Assembly (NCBI RefSeq): GCF_018595675.2
Contig: NZ_CP092333.1
Location: 1,388,001 to 1,452,000 of the forward strand
Source of the DNA: Flavihumibacter fluvii
GTDB lineage: Bacteria > Bacteroidota > Bacteroidia > Chitinophagales > Chitinophagaceae
Length of the DNA: 64,000 nucleotides
Direction of reading: 5' to 3'
A program made the position numbers and the translations under genes. Positions 51,028 through 59,112 of this stretch are shown piece by piece (the stretch's first letter is position 1; the number at the start of each line of letters is the position of its first letter). The notes under the pieces were generated by a model. The model ran no database searches. It worked only from the letters and a program-made list of their open reading frames with translations, and was not told the DNA's origin.

Positions 51028-51951
51028 ATGCAGGAATTACCCGTAGTATCGAAGATCGAAGGTTCAACCACTAAAATCAAGAAACCAAATTGGTTACGTG
51101 TTAAGCTACCCACAGGTGAAAGTTATAAGCATGTGCGGGGACTGGTTGATACCCATAAATTACATACCATTTGCGAAAGCGGAAACTGCCCAAATATGGG
51201 CGAGTGCTGGGGTGCCGGCACGGCCACTTTTATGATTTTGGGCAATGTTTGCACGCGAAGTTGCGGATTTTGTGCCGTAGCTACCGGAAGGCCTGAACCT
51301 GTTGACTGGGATGAACCACAGCGCGTGGCAGAAGCTATTTACCTGATGAAAGTGAAACATGCAGTCATCACTTCTGTAGATCGTGACGAATTGAAAGATG
51401 GCGGATCAACCATTTGGTACAATACCATAAAAGCAGTTAAGGAATTAAATCCAGATACCACCCTTGAAACCCTGATTCCTGATTTCAGGGGTATAAAGGA
51501 CCAGGTACAGCGTATTATTGACGGAGCGCCAGAAGTAGTTTCCCATAATATTGAAACTGTTGAACGGTTGACCAAAAGAGTGCGTATCCAGGCAAAATAC
51601 TGGCGGAGCATGGAAGTGTTGCGCACCCTTAAAGAGGGCGGGATGCGCGTGAAGAGTGGCATTATGCTTGGATTGGGAGAAACTAAAGATGAAGTTATCA
51701 GAACCCTTGCTGATCTTCGGGATAATGGTACTGATGTAGTCACCATTGGCCAATACCTGCAACCTACGCAAAAACATTTGCCAGTTGATCGTTTTGTACA
51801 CCCGGATGAATTTGCCGAGTACCGGGAAATCGGCTATGGCCTTGGACTTGATTATGTAGAAAGTGGTCCATTGGTCAGGTCATCTTACCATTCAGAGAAG
51901 CATGTAATTGCCGGGTATGGGAAGGAGCAATGGAGAGGTGAGAGGGGGTGA
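51028..51951 (+). CDS. lipA: Lipoyl synthase
   Basis: Radical-SAM enzyme that inserts two sulfurs into octanoyl groups on lipoyl domains of 2-oxoacid dehydrogenases and the glycine cleavage system. The auxiliary cluster motif is [12 protein letters not shown], the radical-SAM motif is CTRSCGFC, and the RSSY motif ([10 protein letters not shown]) lies near the C-terminus; all are intact in the 307-residue protein. The stop codon TGA (51949-51951) is inside a tandem/inverted repeat, so the last residues (RGERG) end where the repeat begins. No lipB is in the window. Confidence 0.96.
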   Translation: MQELPVVSKIEGSTTKIKKPNWLRVKLPTGESYKHVRGLVDTHKLHTICESGNCPNMGECWGAGTATFMILGNVCTRSCGFCAVATGRPEPVDWDEPQRVAEAIYLMKVKHAVITSVDRDELKDGGSTIWYNTIKAVKELNPDTTLETLIPDFRGIKDQVQRIIDGAPEVVSHNIETVERLTKRVRIQAKYWRSMEVLRTLKEGGMRVKSGIMLGLGETKDEVIRTLADLRDNGTDVVTIGQYLQPTQKHLPVDRFVHPDEFAEYREIGYGLGLDYVESGPLVRSSYHSEKHVIAGYGKEQWRGERG

Positions 51952-52022
51952 ACAGTAAACGGTAAACGGTGAAACGGTAAACGGTGAAGGGGGATATCCC
52001 GTTTCACCGTTTACTGTTCACC
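51947..52022. repeat. Tandem and inverted repeat between lipA and the ROK gene
   Basis: Tandem units of the type TAAACGG (51956-51962, 51963-51969, 51978-51984, with TGAAACGG at 51970-51977) form the left side of a long hairpin. 51947-51962 pairs perfectly with 52007-52022, and 51970-51977 with 51999-52006. A seven-base bulge and a 21-base loop remain, giving 24 base pairs in all. It lies between two convergent genes, supplies the lipA stop codon and ends six bases before the ROK stop, so it may act as a bidirectional terminator. Confidence 0.85.
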
Positions 52023-52028
52023 GTTGAC

Positions 52029-53018
52029 TTAAAGAGACGCATGACTCTGCTTCATTTCCCAAACCAAAGCACTGGCGCCAAGTATGGCCGCGTCTGCTTC
52101 ATGCAGGTCGCTTTTGATCACCTTTACTTTATTCTGGAATATCGGGAGCAGGTTTTTTTCCATGTGTTCAATGGTAGGATCAAAGATGAGTTTGCCAGCT
52201 TTGATCAGGCCACCAAATAATATAATTGCTTCAGGCGAAGAGAACATGACGAAATTCGCCAGTGATTCACCCAGGATCTGGCCGGTAAAGCGGTACACTT
52301 CCCGGGAAATCTCATCACCCTGCATGGCACAATCAAAGACATGTTTACTTGTGAGTTCATCCGGATTGAATTTCCGCAATAAGCTTTCTTTTTCCGGATG
52401 GGCCGCCAGCATTTCCTTTGCGGTTATTACCACGCCTGTGGCAGAAGCATAGGCTTCGAGTGAACCAGCTACCGCAGTAGCCCAGTGTGGCCTTCCACCC
52501 GGACGAATGACCGTATGGCCCAATTCGCCAGCAAAGCCATCATGGCCATAAATTAATTGCCCATTGGCAACAATTCCGCTACCAACGCCGGTGCCAAGGG
52601 TGATAGTAATAAAGTCACGCATCCCTTTAGCCGCGCCATACTGCATTTCGCCAACGGCAGCGGCATTGGCATCATTGGTGAGTGCAGTTGGCAGCCCCAT
52701 TTTTTCAGAGATCATATCGGCCAGTGGAACAACACCTTCCCAACGCAGGTTTGGCGCATATTCGATGGTGCCTGTGTAATAATTCCCATTAGGCGCCCCA
52801 ACACCAATCCCTTTAATCTGTTCAATCCCGCCAACTTTATCAATCATCAGGTTTAATCGGACACAAAGCGCATTCACAAATTCTTCCGGGGTTTCATAAT
52901 CGGGGGTGGATAGTTTTTCATACTGCAAAACTTCCCCCCGGCGGTTGACAATACCACATTTGGTATTTGTGCCACCGATATCTACGCCAATTGCATATTC
53001 ATTAGGAATCGTAGTCAT
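52029..53018 (-). CDS. ROK family sugar kinase (glucokinase-like)
   Basis: ATP-dependent sugar kinase of 329 residues, most probably a glucokinase or N-acylhexosamine kinase. The phosphate-1 loop is GVDIGGTNTKCGIV (about 10-23), the catalytic Asp lies in TNDANAAAVGE (about 114-124), and GELGH is conserved. The zinc motif of the family (CxCGxxGC before the LEAYAS segment) is not present: the stretch reads GGRPHWATAVAGSLEAYAS with no cysteine. It is 19 bases downstream of the sugar MFS gene and probably cotranscribed, which fits phosphorylation of the sugar that the transporter imports. Confidence 0.88.
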   Translation of the reverse strand: MTTIPNEYAIGVDIGGTNTKCGIVNRRGEVLQYEKLSTPDYETPEEFVNALCVRLNLMIDKVGGIEQIKGIGVGAPNGNYYTGTIEYAPNLRWEGVVPLADMISEKMGLPTALTNDANAAAVGEMQYGAAKGMRDFITITLGTGVGSGIVANGQLIYGHDGFAGELGHTVIRPGGRPHWATAVAGSLEAYASATGVVITAKEMLAAHPEKESLLRKFNPDELTSKHVFDCAMQGDEISREVYRFTGQILGESLANFVMFSSPEAIILFGGLIKAGKLIFDPTIEHMEKNLLPIFQNKVKVIKSDLHEADAAILGASALVWEMKQSHASL

Positions 53019-53037
53019 TGTACAAATGATATTTAAA

Positions 53038-54648
53038 TTAATGACCTCCGCCTACCTGGCTGTCGAAGTCAAGGCCTTGTTGTTTCAAAACACTTCTTTG
53101 CTTTAATGCAAGGTAAGCCAGGAAAGCAAAACATGCAGCAGCAAGAAGATAGGAATTATGGAATCCAATAGTTTCTTTCATATCACCAAGGGTTCCCTGC
53201 AAAGGCGGAATTATGGCCCCCCCAAGAATCATCATTATTAAAAAAGCTGATCCCTGGCTGGTGTATTTACCAAGTCCCGCAACACTCAGCGAGAAAATAC
53301 AGGGCCACATGACCGAACAACAAAGGCCGCCCGCCATAAACGCATAAACTGAAACAATACCATTCGTGAATACACCTACCAGCATGGCAACGGTTGCCAG
53401 AACTGAAACGGTAAGCAATGTTTTAACGGGTTTTTCCTGCCCGTAGAAAAAGGCCAGGATCGCAATCACCACCACCACTGCATATCCGTAAAGATCACTG
53501 ACATCGTTACCGTAAGCGCGGTTAACCAACAGGATAATTGCAAAAGCCACGAAAGGAACAACTATTGTGGCAATTCGTTTGCCCATCGCCGAAAGGTTAA
53601 ATACGCCGATAGCGCCTGTCCAACGGCCAATCATGAGGCTTCCCCAATACAGCGAAATATATTGAGAAATCTTACTTTCATCCAAACCAGCCTCTGTAAG
53701 GTAACCAGGTGATTTCAGCAGTGCACCGAAATTATTATCGATAGTCACCTCCGCTCCAACATAAACAAAGATGCCAATCATTCCATAGATCAGCTGCTGG
53801 TAGCGCATTGCGCCCCAACCTTCACTATTCCGGACCGCTGAACTGTTAGACCAGAAAAGCACCCCAACAACAGTCACCAGGGTTATTAATAAAAGTGGCA
53901 ATTTGCTGATTTCGGTAAGTTGGCCAACAATAATGATGGCTGCGATTATACCCGTCATTATCAGCAATGATTTTGCGGCTTTATTGGCTTGTTCAAACTT
54001 TTCAGTATTGATTCCTGAGGGTAGTTTCGAGAATGTGAAAAACAGGGCCACCGCTGCGAAAACGGCCGCTACTATATAATACAGGTTATTGACATTCGTC
54101 ACAGTGATCTCCTTGTGTTCTCCACCAACTGAACCAAAAAGGAAAAGACTCACAATAATCGGACCTAGTGTGGTTCCCAGGGAATTGATACCACCGGCCA
54201 GGTTCAATCGGTGAGATCCGGTTGAAGGATCGCCTAACGAGATTGCAAATGGTTGCGCTGCAGTTTGCTGCAATGAAAAGCCAAGTGCCACTACGAAAAA
54301 GGAAAAGAGGATAGCCCAGAAAGAGTTAGCATTGGCGGAAGGAATAATCAGCAGGGCACCAATAACCGAAATCCACAGGCCATAAATAATGCCTTTTTTA
54401 TACCCGATTTTATTGAGGATATCATACCCCAACAAGTTAGAAACCAGGAAAAGCGCCAGGGAACCAATAAAATATGCACCATAAAAAGACGAACCAATCA
54501 ATTGGCTCTGGAACTGGTTCAGCCCAAAATGGGTTTTACAAAATGGAATGAATATACTGTTGGAGGCAGCAATAAATCCCCAGAAAAAGAACACCATAAC
54601 GAGGGTAGTTAGCGCGCCCGTGTTAGTTGGTTGTTTTGTTTGCGACAT
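53038..54648 (-). CDS. Sugar MFS transporter (FucP-like)
   Basis: Major-facilitator sugar:H+ symporter of the FucP/GluP group, 536 residues from ATG 54648 (a TTG two codons earlier is possible). The first helix FVFFFWGFIAASNSIFIPF-like segment (VFFFWGFIAASN at about 20-31) and the central ALGFSLQQTAAQPFAISLG with LNLAGGINSLGTTLGPII are diagnostic. About 12-14 membrane helices are visible; an extra central loop and two added hydrophobic segments explain the length compared with E. coli FucP (438 aa). Followed by the ROK kinase, it probably imports glucose or a related hexose. Confidence 0.9.
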   Translation of the reverse strand: MSQTKQPTNTGALTTLVMVFFFWGFIAASNSIFIPFCKTHFGLNQFQSQLIGSSFYGAYFIGSLALFLVSNLLGYDILNKIGYKKGIIYGLWISVIGALLIIPSANANSFWAILFSFFVVALGFSLQQTAAQPFAISLGDPSTGSHRLNLAGGINSLGTTLGPIIVSLFLFGSVGGEHKEITVTNVNNLYYIVAAVFAAVALFFTFSKLPSGINTEKFEQANKAAKSLLIMTGIIAAIIIVGQLTEISKLPLLLITLVTVVGVLFWSNSSAVRNSEGWGAMRYQQLIYGMIGIFVYVGAEVTIDNNFGALLKSPGYLTEAGLDESKISQYISLYWGSLMIGRWTGAIGVFNLSAMGKRIATIVVPFVAFAIILLVNRAYGNDVSDLYGYAVVVVIAILAFFYGQEKPVKTLLTVSVLATVAMLVGVFTNGIVSVYAFMAGGLCCSVMWPCIFSLSVAGLGKYTSQGSAFLIMMILGGAIIPPLQGTLGDMKETIGFHNSYLLAAACFAFLAYLALKQRSVLKQQGLDFDSQVGGGH

Positions 54649-54841
54649 AAGCAATCTTAGGTTTTAGTGGTGCAGAAATACCCATACAATTGCAGGCGCT
54701 GTTCTAAAACCAGCCTAACCCGTGAATTTATGAGCCTCTGCTGAGTTGGTGAAAATAGGAAGAATTTTATTTGTCTGAAATTTTTTAGCCGGGAAGATTA
54801 CCCTCCGCATTTTCTTGCTATATTGAATTGTAATTTTTTCT

Positions 54842-56260
54842 ATGGAAATTCTTCATGTATCTGCCGAATGTTATCCGGTAGCAAAAGCGGGTGGTCTGGG
54901 TGATGTGGTTGGTGCTTTGCCCAAATTCCTGACTGCCGCCGGACATATTGCCAAAGTAGTTATGCCTATGTACAGGACAAAATACCTGTATGAACACAAA
55001 TGGGAGGTGGTGCATAAATCGAGCACCTACCTGGGTAATACCTGGTTTGACTATACCATTATAAAGGAATCGAAGAATTTATTGGGCTTCGACCTGTACC
55101 TTGTAGACATCAATGGATTGCTCGACCGTGAAAAAATATATGGCTATGCAGATGACATTGAAAGGTTTATGTCATTCCAGATAGCTGTAGTGGACTGGTT
55201 AAGTTCCTGGAAACATCATCCGGATGTGATTCATGTGCATGACCACCATACCGCACTGATCCCTTTCATGATCAAATATTGTTACCAGTACCAGGCCCTG
55301 GCCGATATTCCGACCGTACTGACCATTCATAATGCACAATACCAGGGCTGGATCGACTGGAGTAAGTCGGACTATATTCCGCATTGGGATGGCTGGCGCT
55401 GGGGAACGCTGGACTGGAATAATATGATCAATCCGCTTGCAGCAGGTATTAAAAGTGCCTGGAAAGTAACCACGGTTAGCTGGAGTTACCTGTATGAAAT
55501 GCGCCAGGAAAGTAATGGTCTGGAAGCCCTTTTTGAATATGAAAAAGGGAAATGCGTCGGAATATTAAATGGCATCGACACCAAGGTTTGGGACCCTGAA
55601 AAAGATAGTTATCTGGACGAACATTTCTCTGTAAAAACCCTGGAGAAGGGAAAAAAGGCAAATAAAGATGCATTATGTGCAGAATTTGGATTACATCCCG
55701 ATAAACCGCTGATTGTATTCATTGGCAGGCTGGTGGGTGAAAAAGCTGCAGACCTTCTGCCTGCGGCGATTGGAGATTCACTATATTTTATCGACCAGCG
55801 CATGAATTTCCTGGTACTGGGCAGCGGTGAACCCGACGTGGAATACGAACTCAGCAATATGCGCAATTACTGGATGGGCTATTACAATTCCAGGATCGGG
55901 TATAATGAAAAACTTAGCCACCAGATGTATGCCGGGGCAGATTTCCTGTTGATGCCCAGCAGGGTAGAACCTTGCGGATTAAACCAAATGTATGCCATGC
56001 GTTATGGAACTGTTCCGCTGGTACGGAGAACAGGTGGACTAAGGGATACAGTTATTGATATAGGTGAGCCCGGCGGTTATGGTATTTGTTTTAACCAGGC
56101 CAGTGTAGGCGATATTACAAATGCGGTATACCGCGCCGTAGAATTATATGAAGACCAGGAAAAATTCAGTAAAATCAGGCGCCAACTGATGAAATTGGAT
56201 TTTAGTTGGGATAATAGTGCCGAACAATATCTGGATGTATATAAATCTTTATTACCTTAA
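54842..56260 (+). CDS. glgA: Glycogen synthase
   Basis: GT5-family glycogen/starch synthase of 472 residues that extends alpha-1,4-glucan from ADP-glucose. The KxGGL-type loop AKAGGLGDVVGALP (about 14-27), HVHDHHTALIPF (about 135-146), LTIHNAQYQGW, IVFIGRLVGEKAADLL and the C-terminal SRVEPCGLNQMYAMRYGTVPLVRRTGGLRD (positions about 376-405; SRVEPCGLNQM holds the catalytic Glu) are all present. It begins 193 bases from the divergent sugar transporter and is followed 26 bases later by glgC, so the two form an ADP-glucose-to-glycogen pair. Confidence 0.94.
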   Translation: MEILHVSAECYPVAKAGGLGDVVGALPKFLTAAGHIAKVVMPMYRTKYLYEHKWEVVHKSSTYLGNTWFDYTIIKESKNLLGFDLYLVDINGLLDREKIYGYADDIERFMSFQIAVVDWLSSWKHHPDVIHVHDHHTALIPFMIKYCYQYQALADIPTVLTIHNAQYQGWIDWSKSDYIPHWDGWRWGTLDWNNMINPLAAGIKSAWKVTTVSWSYLYEMRQESNGLEALFEYEKGKCVGILNGIDTKVWDPEKDSYLDEHFSVKTLEKGKKANKDALCAEFGLHPDKPLIVFIGRLVGEKAADLLPAAIGDSLYFIDQRMNFLVLGSGEPDVEYELSNMRNYWMGYYNSRIGYNEKLSHQMYAGADFLLMPSRVEPCGLNQMYAMRYGTVPLVRRTGGLRDTVIDIGEPGGYGICFNQASVGDITNAVYRAVELYEDQEKFSKIRRQLMKLDFSWDNSAEQYLDVYKSLLP

Positions 56261-56286
56261 TCATCAAATAACATAATGCTAACGAT

Positions 56287-57564
56287 ATGTCAATAAGTAA
56301 AGAGATTCTTGCTGTAATTCTTGGCGGAGGAGCTGGCACCCGTTTATATCCTTTAACTGCCAGCAGAAGTAAGCCCGCTGTACCTATTGCAGGTAAATAC
56401 CGGTTAGTAGATATACCGATTTCGAATTGTATCAACTCAAACATCAACAGGATGTTTGTACTAACACAGTTTAATTCGGCCTCCCTGAACCGCCATATCA
56501 AAAACACCTATCATTTTAGTGCTTTCAGCGCTGCATTTGTAGATATCCTTGCCGCTGAACAAACACCGGATAACCCCACCTGGTTCCAGGGAACAGCTGA
56601 TGCCGTTCGGCAAAGTTTACGGCATATCGGTCCATTTGAAAGTGATTACGTGCTGATCTTATCAGGTGACCAGTTGTACCAGATGGATTTCAGTGCAATG
56701 CTGGATAACCACAAGAAAAATGGGGCAGATATTTCAATTGCCACAATTCCGGTTGGTGACCGTGATGCACCAGAATTCGGGATATTAAAAACTTCTGAAG
56801 GCTTCATTACTTCCTTTATTGAAAAGCCGAAGAAAGAACTGTTGCCCGACTGGACCAGCGATACTGGTGATGCCATGAAGGCCCAGGGCAGAAACTACCT
56901 GGCATCAATGGGTATTTATATCTTCAACCGGAAACTACTTTTCGAACTTCTGGAAAACGAGAAAAAGGATGCGACCGATTTCGGAAAGGAGATTATTCCT
57001 GAATCCATAGACAAATACAAAGTATGCAGTTACCAGTATGACGGATACTGGACCGATATCGGGAATATTTATTCATTCTTTGAGGCGAACCTTGGATTGA
57101 CCCAGGATATTCCTGATTTCAACCTTTTTGATAACAATAATGCGATTTACACCCGCGCGCGCATGTTGCCACCGGCCAAGATCAGCGGCTCCACTTTAGA
57201 GAAAACAGTGATCGCTGAAGGATCCATTATAAATGCCTCCCGCGTTGAGAATACAGTGGTGGGTATCAGGAGCAGGATAGGGCATGGTACTACAGTGGTG
57301 AGCAGTTACCTGATGGGAAATGACTATTTTGAAACGATTGCTGAGATCAACTGGTCAAGGGCACATGGTCATCCTTCACTGGGAATTGGTGACCGTTGCT
57401 ATATTAAAAATGCCATTGTCGATAAAAATGTACGGATAGGCGATGATGTGCGGATAAATGGGGGACCGCACCTGGAGAATTGTGACCATGCCCTCTACAC
57501 GGTGAAAGATGGTATCGTGGTGGTAAAGAAAGGCGCCATAATTCCGAACGGGTTTGTAATCTGA
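56287..57564 (+). CDS. glgC: Glucose-1-phosphate adenylyltransferase
   Basis: Makes ADP-glucose for glycogen synthesis and is usually the allosterically regulated step. The 425-residue protein has the nucleotide loop GGGAGTRLYPLTASRSKPA (about 13-31), the YRLVDIPISNCINS segment, GTADAVRQ, LSGDQLYQMDF, and the C-terminal beta-helix domain with IVDKNVRIGDDVRI. The fructose-1,6-bisphosphate/activator site and inhibitor loop cannot be judged by eye. It is 26 bases after glgA, and a terminator follows. Confidence 0.95.
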   Translation: MSISKEILAVILGGGAGTRLYPLTASRSKPAVPIAGKYRLVDIPISNCINSNINRMFVLTQFNSASLNRHIKNTYHFSAFSAAFVDILAAEQTPDNPTWFQGTADAVRQSLRHIGPFESDYVLILSGDQLYQMDFSAMLDNHKKNGADISIATIPVGDRDAPEFGILKTSEGFITSFIEKPKKELLPDWTSDTGDAMKAQGRNYLASMGIYIFNRKLLFELLENEKKDATDFGKEIIPESIDKYKVCSYQYDGYWTDIGNIYSFFEANLGLTQDIPDFNLFDNNNAIYTRARMLPPAKISGSTLEKTVIAEGSIINASRVENTVVGIRSRIGHGTTVVSSYLMGNDYFETIAEINWSRAHGHPSLGIGDRCYIKNAIVDKNVRIGDDVRINGGPHLENCDHALYTVKDGIVVVKKGAIIPNGFVI

Positions 57565-57587
57565 TGATTCCATAATTCAATAGATCC

Positions 57588-57627
57588 AAAAAGGTCCTGG
57601 CTTCCCGCCACGGCCTTTTTGCTTTTA
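57588..57627 (+). terminator. Intrinsic terminator of glgA-glgC
   Basis: Stem AAAAAGGTCC (57588-57597) / GGCCTTTTT (57612-57620) with one bulge, capped by an inner TGGC/GCCA stem, followed by GCTTTTA. It lies 23 bases after the glgC stop. Confidence 0.75.
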
Positions 57628-57705
57628 TAGACAGGATGTAAAATTTCAAGGAATTTCACTTATTTTCGAAATCGTGTATCTTCTACACATTTAATAACGA
57701 TTGCT

Positions 57706-59112
57706 ATGGCTTCATCAGTGCATCCAGCTCCAGGGGCTGCCAAAGGGTTAACACCCAAACCGAATTTAACGATGGCCCAGATTTTTACCATGAGTATTGG
57801 ATTCATGGGTATTCAATTTGGGTTTGCCTTGCAAAATGGAAATACCAGCCGGATCCTTAGGAGTTTCGGTGCTGATGTAGAAAACCTGCCTATGTTTTGG
57901 CTGGTGGCGCCACTAGTAGGAATGATTGTACAACCTATAATAGGGCATTATAGTGACCGGACCTGGAACCGCCTTGGCAGGCGAAAGCCTTATTTTCTGA
58001 CCGGAGCCATTTTATCATCGCTTGCCTTGATTTTTTTACCCAATTCTGGTGCATTAGCAGGATTTATTCCGGCTCTCTGGATCGGCGCCGGCATGGTGAT
58101 GGTGATGGATGCTTCGTTCAATATTGCGATGGAGCCTTTTCGGGCATTGGTTGCGGACAATTTGTCGGATAAACAGCGGACTCTTGGTTTTAGTATCCAA
58201 ACATTCCTGATAGGACTTGGGGCAGTAGCCGGATCGATTCTACCGGAATGGCTGGCCCAGAGCGGCGTAAGCATGGAAGCAGGAACAGGTGGAGTAGCAG
58301 ACAATATCAAATACTCATTTTATATCGGCGCAGCAGTTTTTATTGCCGCCATTTTAGTAACTGTACTATTCTCAAAAGAATATCCTCCAAAAGAATATGA
58401 GTTGTATCATGGCAAGCCTGATACGAAACATGAAAAATCAGGATTATCAGAGATTTTTAAAGATTTTTCCAGGATGCCCCGGACAATGCGGCAATTAGGG
58501 CTTGTCCAGTTTTTCAGTTGGTTCGCATTGTTCAGTATGTGGGTATTCACTACAGATGCAGTCGCTACCCACGTGTATGGATTATCTGGTGAATATTCAA
58601 AAAGCATTGAATACAATGAGGCAGGCAATAAAGTTAGTTCGGCATTTGGCGTATATAATTTTGTAGCTATGGTTTTTGCCTTGTTTCTTCCTGTTATTGC
58701 CAGAACGATCGGAAGGAAATTTACACATGCTTTATCGCTGATTGCAGGTGGTGTTGGCCTTATTTCTATTTATTTTATCAAGGATCCAACCATGCTGAAA
58801 TACTCAATGGTTGGCGTTGGACTTGCCTGGGCAAGTATTCTGGCTATGCCATATGTTATATTATCAAGTTCAATCCCTCCGGGAAAATTAGGGATATATA
58901 TGGGGATATTTAATTTTTTCATTACACTTCCGCAGATCGTAAACGGGTTATTTGGTGGCTGGATCGTTAAACATTTGTACAATGGTGCCCCTATTTATGC
59001 AATAGTACTTGCAGGATTTTTTATGCTTTGCGGCGCAGTCAGTGTGCTGTTTGTATATGACGAAGGATGGATTAAAATCAAGCAGGAAAAGTTGATTAAC
59101 CTAAAAAATTAA
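57706..59112 (+). CDS. SLC45-like MFS transporter
   Basis: Membrane transporter of 468 residues with about 12 helices, close to SLC45/GPH-type sucrose/maltose carriers. The first helix region MSIGFMGIQFGFALQNGNTSRI (about 29-50; the GFALQNGNTSR stretch is typical), the RGD-like cytoplasmic motif GHYSDRTWNRLGRRKPY (about 85-101) and DASFNIAMEPFRALVADN support this. Its TAA overlaps the ATG of the next gene (TAATG). Coupled to an exported alpha-amylase-type enzyme, it most likely imports maltose or short maltodextrins. Confidence 0.88.
   Translation: MASSVHPAPGAAKGLTPKPNLTMAQIFTMSIGFMGIQFGFALQNGNTSRILRSFGADVENLPMFWLVAPLVGMIVQPIIGHYSDRTWNRLGRRKPYFLTGAILSSLALIFLPNSGALAGFIPALWIGAGMVMVMDASFNIAMEPFRALVADNLSDKQRTLGFSIQTFLIGLGAVAGSILPEWLAQSGVSMEAGTGGVADNIKYSFYIGAAVFIAAILVTVLFSKEYPPKEYELYHGKPDTKHEKSGLSEIFKDFSRMPRTMRQLGLVQFFSWFALFSMWVFTTDAVATHVYGLSGEYSKSIEYNEAGNKVSSAFGVYNFVAMVFALFLPVIARTIGRKFTHALSLIAGGVGLISIYFIKDPTMLKYSMVGVGLAWASILAMPYVILSSSIPPGKLGIYMGIFNFFITLPQIVNGLFGGWIVKHLYNGAPIYAIVLAGFFMLCGAVSVLFVYDEGWIKIKQEKLINLKN

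Noticed and set aside
51947-52022. Mobile element end or attachment site
   Set aside because: No integrase, transposase or target duplication is nearby; the sequence is better explained as slippage-derived tandem repeat.
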